From positions 1-20,937 of the forward strand of contig QANT01001708.1 in assembly GCA_003254885.1 (NCBI GenBank): 20,937 bases of DNA, in the 5' to 3' direction. The position numbers and the translations under genes are program-made. The notes beneath the pieces were generated by a model that worked only from the letters and a program-made list of their open reading frames with translations, did not search any database and was not told where the DNA came from. This DNA comes from Purshia tridentata (taxonomy: Eukaryota; Streptophyta; Magnoliopsida; Rosales; Rosaceae). Of the stretch, positions 19,799-20,937 are shown piece after piece (position 1 is the first letter of the stretch; each line of letters opens with the position of its first letter).

Positions 19799-19991
19799 AT
19801 CTATGTGGAATTTTTGGTGAACATGAATTTGCTTATGTGGAATTTTCAGTGGAAATAAGTTTGCAAATGTGGAAATTTTAGTGGATATGACGATGTAACA
19901 CTTTTTGGTGGACAATGGGTTTGTAGATGTGAAATTTTCGGTGGACACATGGTCGATTTGTGTCAACCACACTGTTCACCAAAAATTCCAC
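19799..19991. repeat. Tandem array (period about 34 bp) closed by an inverted copy
   Basis: About five degenerate units of the form ATGTGGAATTTT..GTGGA lie between 19799 and 19945. The first unit's gtggaatttttggtgaaca (19805-19823) has an exact 19-bp inverted match at 19973-19991, and weaker inverted copies follow to about 20040. The single long frame on the minus strand here is a by-product of the periodicity. Confidence 0.8.
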
Positions 19992-20041
19992 GGCAAATTC
20001 TACCATTTCCAATGAAAATTCTACATCTACAATTTTTGCAT

Positions 20042-20460
20042 CTTATTTTTCTTCTCTATTGAATCCAAAATTGGTACGGAGAGATCAGGGGAGGCCATGA
20101 ACGAATAAGTAGTTGCTTTTGAGAGATCGATTTTGTCCACCACCCAAACAACCAGATCTTGCTTGTTTTTTGTTCCCTAAATTTTTCCTTGATTACTTTT
20201 TTCCAAAGAAAAAGGGAAAAGAAAGAAAAAAGACAAATAATATTATTTAATTCCCTTAAGATGATATAGTGTTGAGAAAACTGTGTTGTTGTAATTGTTC
20301 TGTATTCCATGGTTTGGTAACTACAAGTGAGTCACAGGAAGAAGTGCTGGTGCTGGTGCTGGTGCTGGACGATCTGGGGTTGCAATCTCTCTACTAAATC
20401 AGTATGAGTTGGAGTGGTATATACAGATACAGAAGCTCATTGCTAGGTTACAGTTTCTAT
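20042..20460. other. Intergenic DNA, no gene seen
   Basis: AT-rich sequence contains an A/G-rich run (20201-20235) and a short GTGCTG repeat. A minus-strand frame of 84 codons (20056-20310) has no recognisable domain and is most likely chance. Confidence 0.5.
20344..20367 (+). repeat. (GTGCTG)4 hexanucleotide repeat
   Basis: Four exact units follow GAA and precede GAC. The length is a multiple of three, as in coding repeats, but no convincing open frame surrounds it. Confidence 0.95.
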
Positions 20461-20640
20461 GTTAAGGCCTTCCACTATACTGCCGGATAGTGAAAGCCAA
20501 AAGGCATTTTGGCTTTCAGTTTGGCCTTTTTTTGCCACTATGGGTCGGAAATTGAATGTCAAATTGGGTTGAAACCCATATTGATAGTGAAATGTGGGTA
20601 TCAGCAAAACCCAAAAGCCAAAAACATGGCCCACTTGAAA
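20461..20640. repeat. Short hairpin-rich stretch
   Basis: GAAAGCCAAAA and TTTTGGCTTTC (20492-20502 and 20507-20517) form a perfect 11-bp stem with a 4-base loop. CACTAT and ATAGTG (20472-20477 and 20486-20491) form a second stem immediately before it. CACTAT/ATAGTG words recur near 20540 and 20584. It may be one end of a foldback element, but I cannot delimit it. Confidence 0.5.
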
Positions 20641-20870
20641 AAAACCCACACCAGCCCGGGCCCACCTCAATTGACAGCAGCAGCCGGCGAGAGAACCGAA
20701 AAAGGAAGAGAGAGAAAGCTCTGCAGCTGACTGATTGCGCCTGCAGTGGGTCCCGCGCGTGGAGGACATGTCGGCTGGCGCGCGGCTGGCTCGCGTGTGA
20801 CGCACGGACGGCAAGGATGAGCTGACCGTTGGGCTGATGAACGGCTCTGATGCGTTGGGAATCTGGGCTC
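20641..20870. promoter_or_regulatory. GC-rich edge stretch, possible promoter or leader of a gene beyond the window
   Basis: Base composition shifts sharply to GC-rich, with GCGCGC words, a GA-rich run and PuPy-mixed sequence of the kind seen upstream of plant genes. Overlapping frames on both strands (for example 20443-20814 minus and 20556-20825 plus) look like consequences of GC content and have no known domain. It could equally be a transposon fragment. Confidence 0.25.
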
Positions 20871-20937
20871 CATTTTTTTGAAATATGCGGCTTGGATTAA
20901 TGGGCCGTTAGATCTGCCCGGAACTTTTTTTTTTTTT

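Noticed and set aside
19766..19972. Minus-strand frame of 68 codons with repeating residues
   Set aside because: The periodicity comes from the 34-bp tandem DNA array.
20443..20873. Several overlapping frames on both strands at the right edge
   Set aside because: They fall in GC-rich sequence where stop codons are rare; compositions are odd and no family is recognised.

Overview
The window reads as nuclear DNA of a flowering plant, most likely a eudicot. Three plant-type genes lie head to tail on the + strand. All are split by many GT-AG introns that rejoin in frame, and the intergenic DNA is AT-rich with microsatellites and MITE-like foldback elements. I cannot name the species; a woody rosid is only a guess. 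No tRNA, rRNA, CRISPR array or bacterial-style operon was seen.

Layout. 1-583: promoter and leader of gene 1, with a minimal AUG-stop uORF at 563-568. 584-5875: a 13-exon gene for a MurD-type UDP-N-acetylmuramoylalanine--D-glutamate ligase, reconstructed at 514 aa, with an apparent plastid-targeting leader. 5876-about 7300: intergenic. About 7339-11917: an OTU-domain cysteine protease (deubiquitinase) resembling Arabidopsis OTU4, 356 aa from 5 coding exons. It has a long non-coding 5' region that carries a 282-bp foldback MITE. 11918-12408: short intergenic spacer. About 12410-16593: a WDR55-like WD40 protein, 351 aa from 14 coding exons. 16594-20937: no convincing gene. This last stretch holds a second MITE-like element touching the WDR55 3' flank, two diverged direct copies of a roughly 260-bp block, an AT microsatellite, a degraded third element, a 34-bp-period tandem array ending in an inverted copy of its unit, and a GC-rich stretch at the right edge.

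The three genes share no obvious pathway. MurD would act in plastid peptidoglycan synthesis, the OTU protein would cleave ubiquitin chains, and WDR55 is a DDB1-linked, nucleolar-type WD40 protein. Their adjacency looks like ordinary plant gene order. I do not see a new multi-gene system. The points most worth checking are the apparently intact plant MurD, its AUG-UAA minimal uORF, a 43-bp duplication that copied a splice acceptor out of frame, and two (TC)n microsatellites that form the 5' splice sites of WDR55 introns.
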